Assembly (NCBI GenBank): GCA_034506255.1 | Contig: JAPDPX010000009.1 | Location: 247,538-311,537 of the forward strand | Length of the DNA: 64,000 nucleotides | Source: a candidate division KSB1 bacterium | GTDB taxonomy: Bacteria > Zhuqueibacterota > Zhuqueibacteria > Zhuqueibacterales > Zhuqueibacteraceae | Direction: 5' to 3' | Shown: positions 26,152 through 34,891 of the stretch, piece by piece | Position numbering within the stretch: the first letter of the stretch is position 1 | Layout: each line of letters opens with the position of its first letter | Position numbers and translations under genes: made by a program | Notes under the pieces: model-generated | Databases searched by the model: none | Told to the model about the DNA's origin: nothing | Seen by the model: only the letters and a program-made list of their open reading frames with translations

Positions 26152-26319
26152 ATGTCACGTTTGGTTAACAGCCACGGTTTTAAGCCGGATGCCAAGTTCC
26201 CTTGCACCAACTCTCCTGTCAGCGGCAAGAATCACTTTGGCTTTTCGAATTGCAACCGCCATGCCAGTGTTGCGCCAGAGGGGCGCGCCACCCGGCGGGG
26301 TTTGGAATCCTGTTCTTAA
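26152..26319 (+). CDS. Possible small protein (55 aa), unrecognised
   Basis: A 55-codon frame with a near-perfect ribosome binding site (TAAGGAGGAAGTC just before the ATG), in an otherwise empty 420-bp gap after a terminator. The product starts MSRLVNSHGFKPDAKFP, is basic, has three cysteines (CTNS, SNCNR, ESCS) and no hydrophobic helix. I recognise no family. The strong translation signal is the only argument; the codon pattern is not clearly coding, so it may be a remnant. Confidence 0.3.
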   Translation: MSRLVNSHGFKPDAKFPCTNSPVSGKNHFGFSNCNRHASVAPEGRATRRGLESCS

Positions 26320-26446
26320 CCTGTATGATTGCAGGGGCTTGTTGATTCCCCGGCATGGCGGCGCCTGCGCTGCGTCTCGGCGAGGGAGAGCGGCCCTGGC
26401 AGGGGAATCTTACAGAAGCGAATTACAAAAACGGAGGATGAGACAG

Positions 26447-26803
26447 TCACTTGATCCACAAAATGGTAATGCCGGCATTGGCCTGGCCGAGATCGGGGTC
26501 ATCAATTTGTCCGCATTCCTCCCGCATCTCCTGCGTGTCGTCGTCAAAGATGCTGTAGTCCTCGCCATAGATCACGGCCCGGAAGTGACGTTGGAAGCGA
26601 TAGGCCCAATCCCGCACGGTTTCGCGGGTCGCGCCGCCCCGGCCGTGGCTGCCATAGCCGTGCACGATTTTCAATGCCCGATATTCCTTTGAGCCGCGGA
26701 TTTCGGAAAGCAGGTGGTTCAACTCTGCTTCGACTTTGTCGGGATGGCGTGGCGGATGGCCAAGATCCACTGTGCGCACGTAATTCCTGGTGGTTTGCCT
26801 CAT
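26447..26803 (-). CDS. Smr-domain protein
   Basis: A 118-residue single-domain protein related to the Smr domain at the C-terminus of MutS2, with the family signature LKIVHGYGSHGRGGATRETV (His-Gly-x-Gly-x-Gly core). Smr domains nick or cleave nucleic acid, and stand-alone ones are poorly characterised. An acidic tail follows (YSIFDDDTQEMREECGQIDD). The ATG at 26803 follows GGGGAG at a 7-base gap and is preferred to the in-frame start at 26830. It lies 43 bp after the ECF sigma gene on the same strand, so the two may be co-transcribed. Confidence 0.8.
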   Translation of the reverse strand: MRQTTRNYVRTVDLGHPPRHPDKVEAELNHLLSEIRGSKEYRALKIVHGYGSHGRGGATRETVRDWAYRFQRHFRAVIYGEDYSIFDDDTQEMREECGQIDDPDLGQANAGITILWIK

Positions 26804-26845
26804 GTCAGGCTCCCCGCGTTTGCGTGACACCAGCGCGCCGTCGTT

Positions 26846-27925
26846 TCAAGGGCTGGCTGTGCCGTTGCCACCTGCGGTGGGGGCGGCCGGCTTGCGATAG
26901 GGCACGAGCTTGCCGAATTTGCGCACGACTTTTTGATCGGTGATCATATCGATGCGAACGATTTTGCAACCTGCCGGCAGCGTGTGAGTGATCATCAGCG
27001 CGAGAGCCAGGGTGGGATAAAAACGCAGGCCGCTCTTTTCCCGGCGTTTGCGATAACACAGCAAACCGGCCTGGCCGTTGACCTCGATGACCGTGGTGGC
27101 ATGTGGTGCCAGACCGACTTCGAACAGGCGGTTGAATTGCACGGCGATGGCCTCCGGGCCGTGAAAGGAGCCGATCGCCGGGATCACCAGAGCGGCCTGT
27201 TGATCCAGCAGGTCCGTGAGTTGCAAGGGGTTGGTTTGCACCAGTGCGCGCGCCAGCCGGCGCATGATTCCCGCCACCCGGGGATGGTTGGGCAGGAGGG
27301 GATGGCGCGGCAGCTTGCTTTGCGCCGCCTGAATGGTCTGGCGTGCGAGTGTGAGCTGCTCCCGCGTTTGTTCGGTGCTGAGCTGCAGGGCGCTTGCCGC
27401 CTGGGCCTCGCTGGCGCCGAGAATGTCCGTCAGCAGGTAGAGGGCGCGCGTCTCCGGCGCCAGCAGATGCAGGACGTTCACAAACACCAAAGACAAACTT
27501 TCGTAGGTCGCCACAGTGCGCTGCGGTGAGGCCTCGATCAAGTCGATTTCTGCCAGCGGCGTCTTGTTGGTGAGCAGCGGTTCGACCGCAGCGCGGGCGG
27601 GTGCACTGGCATCCGTCGTGCCGTTCTCCCCGGCAGGCTGCTGGATGGCGGCATGAATGGCCTGCAGGCTGGCAGTAACTGCACACCGGTGAACCAGCGC
27701 CTGCCAGGTCTCCTCCGGCCCATTGGCGGCCACGCCCTCGACGATGCTGATCAGCGCCTCCTGGGCAGCATCCTCGGCGTCCTCCAGATTGCCGATGAGG
27801 CGGTAGCATGTGGTCACGACTTGCGGCCGCAACCGCTCCAGCAAGCGATCCAGCGAGGCACGGTTGCCCTGTTTGGCCAGAAGGAAATCATCCTGCAGCC
27901 GGCTGACTGCCTCGAAGTGATTCAT
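26846..27925 (-). CDS. ECF-type sigma factor with SnoaL-like C-terminal domain
   Basis: A 359-residue protein. Residues 10-90 match sigma region 2 (RLIGNLEDAEDAAQEALISI), and residues about 165-215 match a sigma-4-like helix-turn-helix (LLTDILGASEAQAASALQLS). The remaining 130 residues, after a proline-rich break, look like a SnoaL-2/NTF2-like domain (GSFHGPEAIAVQFNRLFEVG). This is the layout of ECF41/SigJ-type factors, where the fused domain replaces an anti-sigma factor. Region 2 is weaker than usual around the Q/R recognition positions. No anti-sigma gene is adjacent, which fits self-regulation. Its own TATATT promoter is predicted just upstream. Confidence 0.8.
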   Translation of the reverse strand: MNHFEAVSRLQDDFLLAKQGNRASLDRLLERLRPQVVTTCYRLIGNLEDAEDAAQEALISIVEGVAANGPEETWQALVHRCAVTASLQAIHAAIQQPAGENGTTDASAPARAAVEPLLTNKTPLAEIDLIEASPQRTVATYESLSLVFVNVLHLLAPETRALYLLTDILGASEAQAASALQLSTEQTREQLTLARQTIQAAQSKLPRHPLLPNHPRVAGIMRRLARALVQTNPLQLTDLLDQQAALVIPAIGSFHGPEAIAVQFNRLFEVGLAPHATTVIEVNGQAGLLCYRKRREKSGLRFYPTLALALMITHTLPAGCKIVRIDMITDQKVVRKFGKLVPYRKPAAPTAGGNGTASP

Positions 27926-27958
27926 AAGTTGGATTCCTGCTCAATAAAATCGCGGGCG

Positions 27959-27988
27959 AATATAGGCATATTCCTTTTGTGAAGGCAA
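27959..27988 (-). promoter_or_regulatory. Candidate promoter of the ECF sigma gene
   Basis: On the minus strand TTGCCT (27988-27983), 18-base spacer, TATATT (27964-27959). The predicted start is about 27 bases before the ATG at 27925. Confidence 0.4.
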
Positions 27989-28034
27989 GACAAAAAACAA
28001 AAGCCCCGTAATCCCCCTGGTAACAGGTGGGGTG

Positions 28035-28101
28035 GCACAGGCCTCCCCGCCTGCAGACAAGCGGTCAGCATTCCATCCCCACACGCAACGGAGGCATTAC
28101 A
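28035..28101 (+). repeat. Dispersed repeat, copy 1
   Basis: GCACAGGCCTCCCCGCCTGC then AGACAAG, a variable stretch, CCCCACACGCAACGGAGGCATTACA. It closely matches the copy at 59635-59703 and the inverted copy at 49614-49675. It is non-coding and sits in the gap before the NmrA-like gene. Confidence 0.7.
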
Positions 28102-28208
28102 AAGCCCTTGAGAATGCCGGGGAGATTCTTTATGTTTCAGCCCGCTTGTCGCTGCGCAGCCCGCCGCGGGCTGTTCAACACTTTGTACCCGCATCTCATG
28201 CGTCTGCC

Positions 28209-28892
28209 ATGGAAAGCCGCGTGCCCCTGACTACAGCGCGCCTGCACTGCCGCCTCTTTATCACCGGGGGCAGCGGTTATCTCGGCCGTCATTTGGTTCC
28301 GCAGTTGCAGCAACGCGGTCATGCCGTGCGGGCACTGGTGCGGCCCGGCGCGCAGGGCAGGCTGCCGGCAGGTTGTGAGACGGTTGTCGGCGATGCCCTC
28401 CGGGCAAACTCGTTTGGCGCGTGCGTGCCGCCGGCAGACACGTTCGTCCATCTTGTGGGTGTTCCTCGTCCCGGGCCGGCAAAAGCACGGCTGTTTCGCA
28501 CGGTTGATTTGGCTTCGGTGCAGGCTGCGGTGACTGCCGCGTGCACCAGCGGCATTGCGCACCTGGTCTACGTCAGCGTGGCACAACCGGCGCCTGTGAT
28601 GCAGGCCTACGTGCGGGTGCGCGCGGAGTGCGAAGCTCTGATCCGCGGCAGCGGGTTGAACGCGACCCTCATCCGGCCCTGGTACGTTCTTGGCCCCGGC
28701 CATCGCTGGCCACATCTGTTGCAACCATTCTACTGGCTGGGGGAGCGGTGGTCCGCCACGCGCGACACGGCGCGCCGGCTGGGGCTGGTCACGCTTACGC
28801 AAATGATCGCGGCGCTGGTGCATGCCGTCGAACATCCGCCCACCGGCATTCGTGTGATGGAAGTGCCGGAGATTCGAAAAATGACACTGTGA
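28209..28892 (+). CDS. NmrA/SDR-type NAD(P)-binding protein
   Basis: A 227-residue Rossmann protein of the atypical short-chain dehydrogenase (NmrA/complex I subunit-like) group. It has the dinucleotide motif ITGGSGYLGRHL near the N-terminus, VRALVRPG (charged residue after strand 2), and VHLVGVPRPGPAKARLF. The catalytic Tyr-x3-Lys is not obvious (VYVSVAQPAPVMQAYVRVRA), so it may bind NAD(P) without classical SDR chemistry. It resembles proteins annotated as nucleoside-diphosphate-sugar epimerases. It heads a run of plus-strand genes (hydrolase, EamA, lipid kinase, RNase Z). The ATG at 28209 is chosen because the upstream frame crosses the repeat at 28035. Confidence 0.75.
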   Translation: MESRVPLTTARLHCRLFITGGSGYLGRHLVPQLQQRGHAVRALVRPGAQGRLPAGCETVVGDALRANSFGACVPPADTFVHLVGVPRPGPAKARLFRTVDLASVQAAVTAACTSGIAHLVYVSVAQPAPVMQAYVRVRAECEALIRGSGLNATLIRPWYVLGPGHRWPHLLQPFYWLGERWSATRDTARRLGLVTLTQMIAALVHAVEHPPTGIRVMEVPEIRKMTL

Positions 28893-28986
28893 TGGTGATC
28901 GTCCACTGTGGCCAACCGCTGGCATGACTGGCTGCACCGTCTGTGCGAATCCCGGCACCTGAACCAAATCCTGGCGAAAGTCCTCC

Positions 28987-29832
28987 ATGTGGCGTTCCCT
29001 GTTGTTCCTCATTGCTGCTTTTGCCCTGCTGCTCATGTTGCTCCGGCTGTTCGAGCGCCATTTCGTTTTCTTCCCCCGCCCCCATCCCCGCGGCTTCTGG
29101 CAACCGGAACGATTCGGCCTGTCCGTGCAGGACGCTTATTTCACCACCGCTGAGGGTGCCACGCTGCACGGCTGGTTCGTGCCGCATCCGGCGCCGGTGG
29201 CCAGCCTGCTGATGGCGCATGGCAATGCCGGCAACCTCAGCGATCGCGTCGAATGGCTCGTGCGGCTGCAGCGGCAGGTTCCCGCCCATTTGTTCATGTT
29301 CGATTATCGCGGCTATGGCCGCAGCACCGGCTCACCTTCCGAGGAGAACTGCTATCGTGACGCCGAAGCGGCGTATGACTGGCTGCACCAGCATGTGCCG
29401 GGTTTGCCGATTATCGCCCACGGCCACTCGCTGGGCAGCGCGGTGGTGATCGAACTCGCCGGCCGCCGTCCTCTGACGGGCCTGATCATCGAGGCCGGTT
29501 TCACCGACGCGGCAGACATGGCGCGCCTGATGTTTGGCGGGCTGCCGATGGGCTGGCTCACCAGCATGAAATGGGCGAGCCGGGAAAAAGTCGCGCAGCT
29601 CACCCTGCCCAAGCTGTTCCTGCATGGCGATCGCGATGAGGTGGTCCCGTATTCGCTGGGTCAAAAACTTTTCGCGGCCGCCGCGCACCCCAAACATTTC
29701 GTCACGCTCACCGGCGTGGATCACAACGACTCTTTCCTTGCCGGCGGCGAAAACTATTATCGTGTCCTGCGGGATTTCGTACAGCAATGCGCGGCACAAG
29801 CTTCGTCCACCGTGGTGAAAGGGGCGCCGTGA
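28987..29832 (+). CDS. Membrane-anchored alpha/beta hydrolase (ABHD13/YfhR-like)
   Basis: A 281-residue serine hydrolase. An N-terminal membrane anchor (LLFLIAAFALLLMLL) is followed by the hydrolase fold: oxyanion motif AHGNAGNLSDRV, DYRGYGRSTGSPSE, nucleophile GHSLGSAVV, acid in LHGDRDEVVPYSLG and histidine in GVDHNDSF. All triad residues are visible. The family (serine aminopeptidase S33-like) usually handles lipids or esters at the inner membrane. The 3' end overlaps the transporter gene by 4 bp (GTGA). Confidence 0.88.
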   Translation: MWRSLLFLIAAFALLLMLLRLFERHFVFFPRPHPRGFWQPERFGLSVQDAYFTTAEGATLHGWFVPHPAPVASLLMAHGNAGNLSDRVEWLVRLQRQVPAHLFMFDYRGYGRSTGSPSEENCYRDAEAAYDWLHQHVPGLPIIAHGHSLGSAVVIELAGRRPLTGLIIEAGFTDAADMARLMFGGLPMGWLTSMKWASREKVAQLTLPKLFLHGDRDEVVPYSLGQKLFAAAAHPKHFVTLTGVDHNDSFLAGGENYYRVLRDFVQQCAAQASSTVVKGAP

Positions 29833-30737
29833 CACAGATTCCCGGCTCTTCACCATTGCCGGCTGTGCTGCCGCGGCGGCGTGTGTATGCCGTGCTGGCG
29901 CTCGGCGTGCTGGCCGTGTCCTTCTCCGCAATTTTCGTGCGTTGGTGTGAAGCGCCGGCGCTGGCCATTGCCTTTTACCGCTTGTTCTTCGCTTCCGCCT
30001 TTCTGATTTTGTCCACACGCGGCAAAGCCTGGCGTGCCCGGCAGACGCTGTCGCTGCCGGCGGCGGCGTGGGCGGTGCTGTCGGGCGTCATGCTCGCCGG
30101 GCATTTCGTCACGTGGATCGCCTCCCTCTCCCACACTTCCGTGGCGAGCTCCACGGTGCTGGTTGCCACTTTGCCCGTTTTTGTGACGCTGGGTGCCGTG
30201 TTCGTTTTGCGGGAACGGCTGCGGCCTCTGCTTGCCGGCGGTTTGCTGCTTGCAATGATCGGCGTCCTCATCATTGCGCTGTGTGACGGTCAGGCTGGCA
30301 GGGACTCGCTGCGCGGTGATCTTCTGGCGCTGGCCGGCGCGCTTTTCGGCAGCGTTTACTTTCTCATCGGCCGGCGGCTGCGTCAGAGCATGCCCACCAG
30401 GGTGTATGTCACCCTGTGCTATTCGACCGCTGCGCTGGTTGTGCTGCTGGCTGCGCTCCTGCTGCGGGTGCCGCTGTTGTCCTATTCCTGGCAAACCTTC
30501 GGTTTGTTCATGTTGATTGCGCTGGTTCCGCAAATCATGGGGCACACGAGTTTCAACTGGGCCTTGCGCCATCTTTCGGCGCCCACGGTGGCGGTTGCCC
30601 TGCTGGGTGAGCCGGTCGGGGCGAGCCTGCTCGCCTGGCTGTTGTTGGGGGAGAAAGTCGCGGGCTGGACGATGCTGGGCGGGTTGCTCACGCTGGCTGG
30701 CGTCACACTGGCTATTTATGGCGAGCCGAGGTCGTGA
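29829..30737 (+). CDS. EamA/DMT-family transporter
   Basis: A drug/metabolite-type permease of about 302 residues with ten predicted membrane helices in two EamA repeats (VLALGVLAVSFSAIFVRWCE opens the first; NWALRHLSAPTVAVALLGEP is in the second). Substrate cannot be inferred. The GTG at 29829 overlaps the upstream stop codon and follows an AAAGGGG site; the frame extends further upstream but inside the hydrolase gene. The downstream lipid kinase start overlaps its stop by one base (TGATG). Confidence 0.85.
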   Translation: MTQIPGSSPLPAVLPRRRVYAVLALGVLAVSFSAIFVRWCEAPALAIAFYRLFFASAFLILSTRGKAWRARQTLSLPAAAWAVLSGVMLAGHFVTWIASLSHTSVASSTVLVATLPVFVTLGAVFVLRERLRPLLAGGLLLAMIGVLIIALCDGQAGRDSLRGDLLALAGALFGSVYFLIGRRLRQSMPTRVYVTLCYSTAALVVLLAALLLRVPLLSYSWQTFGLFMLIALVPQIMGHTSFNWALRHLSAPTVAVALLGEPVGASLLAWLLLGEKVAGWTMLGGLLTLAGVTLAIYGEPRS

Positions 30738-31639
30738 TGAAACGCATTCTGCTGGCAGCCAATCCTCATGCCGGCCTGGGCCGGGGTCGGAAAGTCCTGG
30801 CGCGGTCGTTGCGCATCCTGCAACAGCGCGGTGTCGCTGCCGAAGTGCTGATTTCGGAATGCGAAGGTCACCTGCTGCGCGCCCTGCCCCGGCGTTTGCT
30901 GGAAGGCTGGGATCAAATCGTCGCCCTGGGCGGCGACGGCACGCTGTTTCAAGTGATCAATTGCTGCCTGCAGCAACCGGGATTCGATACGCCGCTGGCG
31001 CTCATTCCCGCGGGCACCGGCAACTCCTTTGCGCGCGAGCTGGCCGGCGCCGCGCTGCCCGCCGCCTGGGAGGGAATTCTGTCCGGTGAACCCACGCGCA
31101 TCGATGTGTTGCACTGTCTGCCGCAAACCCCTGCGCCGGATTTTCCCGCGGGGTATTACTGCCTCACTGCACTGGGGCTGGGCTTCGTCTCCGACGTCAC
31201 CCGCAACGCGCTGCACTTCAAGCGCTTCGGCGTCCTGGCCTATGTCCTGGCTGTCATGAAAAGCCTGGCCAAACTGACCGCCGCGCATTTGCGCCTGCAA
31301 CTTGACGGCCGGCTGATCGAGCGCGAAGGCGTGTTTGTCATCGTGTGCAATTCGCGCTTCGCCGGCGGCCTGATGAAGATTGCACCCGGCGCCCGGCTCG
31401 ACGACGGCTTGATGGAGGTGCTGGTGTTGCACAAGGTGAATCGCCGCACCTTGCTGCGCGCCTTTCCCTCGGTGTTCAAAGGCACGCACGTGCATCATCC
31501 CAACCTTGAAATCTTCAGCGGCCGCAGCCTGCAGATCGCAGCGGAACCGGTGCAAGTTCTCACGCCTGACGGCGAAGTGGCCGGCTGCACGCCGGTGAGC
31601 GTAACGATTCAACCCCAAAAACTGCCATTTCTGTTATGA
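30737..31639 (+). CDS. Diacylglycerol/lipid kinase (DagK-YegS family)
   Basis: A 300-residue kinase with the DAGK catalytic domain: ANPHAGLGRGRKVL at the N-terminus, nucleotide motif LGGDGTLFQVI and the second glycine motif IPAGTGNSFARELA. The beta-sandwich lipid-binding part follows (FVIVCNSRFAGGLMKIAPGA, then DDGLMEVLVL). It phosphorylates diacylglycerol or a similar lipid, recycling it into phospholipid synthesis. It is translationally coupled on both sides: one-base overlap with the transporter and ATGA overlap with RNase Z. Confidence 0.9.
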   Translation: MKRILLAANPHAGLGRGRKVLARSLRILQQRGVAAEVLISECEGHLLRALPRRLLEGWDQIVALGGDGTLFQVINCCLQQPGFDTPLALIPAGTGNSFARELAGAALPAAWEGILSGEPTRIDVLHCLPQTPAPDFPAGYYCLTALGLGFVSDVTRNALHFKRFGVLAYVLAVMKSLAKLTAAHLRLQLDGRLIEREGVFVIVCNSRFAGGLMKIAPGARLDDGLMEVLVLHKVNRRTLLRAFPSVFKGTHVHHPNLEIFSGRSLQIAAEPVQVLTPDGEVAGCTPVSVTIQPQKLPFLL

Positions 31640-32565
31640 TCGATCTCGTGTTCCTGGGCACCGGCTCGGCACTGCCAAACGCGCGGCGCAATCTCTCCGC
31701 GGTGGCGCTGGTACGCCAGGGTGAAATCTTTCTCTTCGATTGCGGCGAGGCAACTCAGATTCAATTCCGCCGTGCCGGCCTCAAACCCGGGAGGCTGCGC
31801 GGTATTTTCATCTCCCATTTCCACGGTGATCATCTTTTCGGCCTGCCGGGTTTGCTCACCAGTTTGAAGATGCTGGGCTGCCAGCAGGAGATTCATCTCT
31901 TCGGCCCCCACGGCCTGGCGTCCTACATCGAATTTCACCGCCGGCTGTGTGGCTTCGAGTTGAGCTTTCCACTCACGATTTATGAAATCACGGAGAACAG
32001 CCGGCGGGTGATCTGGCAGGCCGCGGATTATCATGTCGAATGGCAGCCGTTGCAGCATCGGCTGTTCACGGCGGGTTATGCGCTGGTGGAGGCCGATCGT
32101 CCGGGCAAGTTCGATGAACAACGCGCCGACGCGCTCGGTGTGCCTTTCGGCCCGGAGCGCGGCCGCCTGCAGGCCGGCGAGCGCATCGTCCTGGCAAACG
32201 GCAAAATCATCACTCCCGCGGAAGTGATTGGCCCGCCGCGGCCGGGGGTGAAAATTGCGTATTGTGTCGACACCTCGCCCTGCCCCGGTGAAGAATTGCT
32301 GGCGCAGGATGCCGATGCCTTGATTGCCGATGCGACTTTTCCCGCGCAGGAACGGGAATGGGCACAGCAAACCGGGCATTCGACTGCCGCCGAAGCCGGC
32401 GCGCTGGCACAACGCTGCGGGGTTCGCCACCTCTTTCTCACCCACTTCAGCGGCACCTTGAGCCACGCGGATTTGTCCGCAATGGTCGAAGAAGCGCGCA
32501 CTTTCCTGCCGCAGGTCACCGCCGCCACCGATCTGGCGCGTTTCACGATTTTGCCCCGCGCCTGA
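31636..32565 (+). CDS. rnz: Ribonuclease Z
   Basis: A 309-residue metallo-beta-lactamase-fold endonuclease that cuts tRNA precursors 3' of the discriminator base; it is needed here since the tRNA-Met gene in this window lacks an encoded CCA. It has the long-form start LGTGSALPNARRNLSAVAL, the zinc motif HFHGDHLFGLPGLL, an exosite-like insertion (residues about 120-200), the conserved YCVDTSPCP, DATF and GHSTAAEAG, and the final His in LTHFSG. The length is normal for the bacterial short form. Start overlaps the lipid kinase stop (ATGA). Confidence 0.93.
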   Translation: MIDLVFLGTGSALPNARRNLSAVALVRQGEIFLFDCGEATQIQFRRAGLKPGRLRGIFISHFHGDHLFGLPGLLTSLKMLGCQQEIHLFGPHGLASYIEFHRRLCGFELSFPLTIYEITENSRRVIWQAADYHVEWQPLQHRLFTAGYALVEADRPGKFDEQRADALGVPFGPERGRLQAGERIVLANGKIITPAEVIGPPRPGVKIAYCVDTSPCPGEELLAQDADALIADATFPAQEREWAQQTGHSTAAEAGALAQRCGVRHLFLTHFSGTLSHADLSAMVEEARTFLPQVTAATDLARFTILPRA

Positions 32566-32615
32566 GCTGTCGCGGCGGTTTGCGGCACGCCGGCAGCCCC
32601 CGCCTGGCCTTCTCC

Positions 32616-33002
32616 TCAATCGCCCAACTCTTCCGGATGAAATGTGATTTGGGGCAGCGGTTCCGGCAGGCTGGCCAGCGTCGGCGGGCTGGCGTGATAG
32701 GGTTGCACGCTGCGCAACAAGGCCGCGACTTCCACCCCGCAGCAACGATCAGGCACCTGCGCGAGTTTTTGCATGCCCTTGTGAAGCTGGCTTTGCATGC
32801 CCTTCAGGTTGTGCATGCGGTAATGATAGAAGCCGGTGGCGATATTGACCAGGCCGTGAAAAAGATTGCGCTCCACCGGCGTGCGCGCATCCAGCCACAA
32901 CTCCTCCAGCTCGTCATGCGCTTCGAAAAAATACTCACGATTGAAGAGGTCGATGCCACGAGCCAGGCGCGCGCGCAGGTTTGTGAGGAAGCGGTTGGTC
33001 AA
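32616..33002 (-). CDS. DUF309 family protein
   Basis: A 128-residue helical protein with the DUF309 signature: FNREYFFEAHDELEELWLDA, then FHGLVNIATGFYHYRMHNLKG. The paired Glu and His residues suggest a metal or ligand site, but the function is unknown. It is convergent with rnz (50 bp between stops) and lies on the same strand as the secreted-protein island. Confidence 0.85.
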   Translation of the reverse strand: MTNRFLTNLRARLARGIDLFNREYFFEAHDELEELWLDARTPVERNLFHGLVNIATGFYHYRMHNLKGMQSQLHKGMQKLAQVPDRCCGVEVAALLRSVQPYHASPPTLASLPEPLPQITFHPEELGD

Positions 33003-33163
33003 GGCTGTTTGCTCCTGTATTCATGCGGGTTTCATGGTGATTCTGCCGAGCCGCAAGCCCTCGAAGAGTCCATCCCCCACTGCCGTTGTCCTGCAGGGAT
33101 CCGGTGAAGCAGCGCGCGGCCTCTTTTCGGATTTCAATCTGGATGAAAATCCGGCGCAGCGCC

Positions 33164-34489
33164 TCAATGCAGCAGCACCATCTTTTTGCTGGCTGTGAAT
33201 GCCGCGGTCTGAATGCGATACAAATACACACCGGCACGCAGCAGATTGCCCTCCTGATCGTGGGCATCCCACACCACGGTGTGCTCGCCGGCGGACTGGG
33301 TTTCGTCCAGGATCCGCTCGATGAGGCGGCCGGCGAGATCATAAACCACCAAACTCACCCGTCCGGCACGCGGCAGACGATAGGTTATTGTGGTGCTGGG
33401 ATTGAAAGGGTTGGGATAGTTCTGGCTGAGTGCAAAAGCCAGCGGGGATTCCGTCAGGGTTGTTATGCCGCTGGCCTGCCGGCTGTATTTGTACACCAGA
33501 CGACCAACGGCATAGCCCAGGGTGTCGCCTAAAAAGCGAAAGCGATTGACCCGTGCGCCAAAGCCGGCGGATTGCCAGGTTGCGCCACCGTCGCGGGTTT
33601 CGTAGGTGGGCTGGCTGCTGTTGCCCCCAATCCAGCCGTGCTGTTCATCGATGAAGCCGATGCCCTGCACAAAGTAATAATCTGGCGAAAACAGTTTTTC
33701 CTGCCAGGTGCGGCCGCCGTCACTGGTTTTGAGAAAGTAAATCGGCGCCAGGCTGTTGCGCTGCAAGGACACGTAGCCGGTGCGGCGGGTGGGGAAGGAA
33801 ATTTTCCAGCACCATTCGCCGGTGCGGCTGGTGGTGAAGCGTTTCTCCCAGGTGGCGCCGCCATCGCTGGTGAAGAGAATGACGCCGCTGGAGTTGTCAT
33901 GAGTGACATTGGTCAGGCCGACAGCGAGGCCGGTGTCCGGATGAAAAAAGTAGACATCGATCAAGCCGGCGGCGTGCGCACTCATGTCCCGGGCCTGCCA
34001 GGTGCGGCCGCGATCGGTGCTGCGTGCAAACGCCGCCGGGCCGCGCACCCGGCCGACGGCGCACATCACCGAATCATTCACCACGTGCATGCCGCACAGA
34101 CCGCGCGGACGGTGGCCAACGAAGGCGGTCACCGGCGTCCAGTGCAGGCCGCCATCATCGGTGTGATAAAGCACCGTGCTGTCGGTGGCGCCGAATTCTC
34201 CGGGCCCGACATTGCCCGCCCAGCCGTGCTGCGCATCGAGAAATCCAATGGAGCGGAAGTGCGCGGTGCTGCGCTCGAATTGTTTCTGCCAGGTGGCCCC
34301 CCCGTTGTCGGTGCGGTAGATTTGGCCCGAGCCGTTGACGATCCAGCCGGTCACGGCCGTCACGAAGTAAACGTCATTGTAGCGTGTCAGAACCGGGACG
34401 GAGCCGAGCGTTTGCCAGGTTTGGCCAATTGCGATTTGACTCAAGCCTGCCAGCAGCCCCGCCACTGCAAAGAGCCTCCTTTGCAACAC
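33164..34489 (-). CDS. Secreted YCF48/BNR-type beta-propeller with C-terminal sorting domain
   Basis: A 441-residue exported protein. Signal peptide (LFAVAGLLAGLSQIAIGQ), then six blade-like repeats with the BNR/YCF48 consensus (DNGGATWQ, DDGGLHWTP, TDRGRTWQ, SDGGATWE, SDGGRTWQ, RDGGATWQ). The C-terminal module (LSQNYPNPFNPSTTITYRLP, ending LLRAGVYLYRI) is the type IX/FlgD-like sorting domain, so it should be displayed on the surface or released. It lacks the transmembrane anchor of cyanobacterial Ycf48. A GTG start follows AAAGGAGG. Ligand unknown. First of the secreted-protein island at 33-38 kb. Confidence 0.88.
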   Translation of the reverse strand: MLQRRLFAVAGLLAGLSQIAIGQTWQTLGSVPVLTRYNDVYFVTAVTGWIVNGSGQIYRTDNGGATWQKQFERSTAHFRSIGFLDAQHGWAGNVGPGEFGATDSTVLYHTDDGGLHWTPVTAFVGHRPRGLCGMHVVNDSVMCAVGRVRGPAAFARSTDRGRTWQARDMSAHAAGLIDVYFFHPDTGLAVGLTNVTHDNSSGVILFTSDGGATWEKRFTTSRTGEWCWKISFPTRRTGYVSLQRNSLAPIYFLKTSDGGRTWQEKLFSPDYYFVQGIGFIDEQHGWIGGNSSQPTYETRDGGATWQSAGFGARVNRFRFLGDTLGYAVGRLVYKYSRQASGITTLTESPLAFALSQNYPNPFNPSTTITYRLPRAGRVSLVVYDLAGRLIERILDETQSAGEHTVVWDAHDQEGNLLRAGVYLYRIQTAAFTASKKMVLLH

Positions 34490-34891
34490 GGTTTGCCTCC
34501 TTTACTGCTTTGCAAATGACACCGCGAGTGGCGAACAGACAGCCAGGAGACAGGCACTTTTGGCATTTTTGCTTTTGCCGAAAAATTTCTGGCCTCCTCC
34601 TTTTGCGGGTGGTTCCGTTCCACCCGGGCACGCCAAAACGAAGCGCGGGCTTCACCGCCTCGCCTGCGCCAGGTTTGCAAAACATTCAACCCGGCGAAGG
34701 CGGCGGCGGTCGGGAGGTCAAGGCACGGTCATTTTACCAACCGCCCTCGCCCGTTGCGCGCAAGATCATCACCATGGCAACCCGCCGGCTCACCTGAAAA
34801 AATGCCCATCGGCGGTTGCCTGATGAGCTGGTGTAATGATGCCATGCCGATGGCTCGGCGCACACCACCGGGCAGTCTGGTGCCCGCAAGC
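34490..34891. other. Intergenic region, no gene seen
   Basis: About 400 bp between the propeller gene and the subtilase, both minus strand. No frame has a ribosome binding site. The last part carries the AAAGGAGG site of the propeller gene. No T-run terminator was found for the subtilase. Confidence 0.45.
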
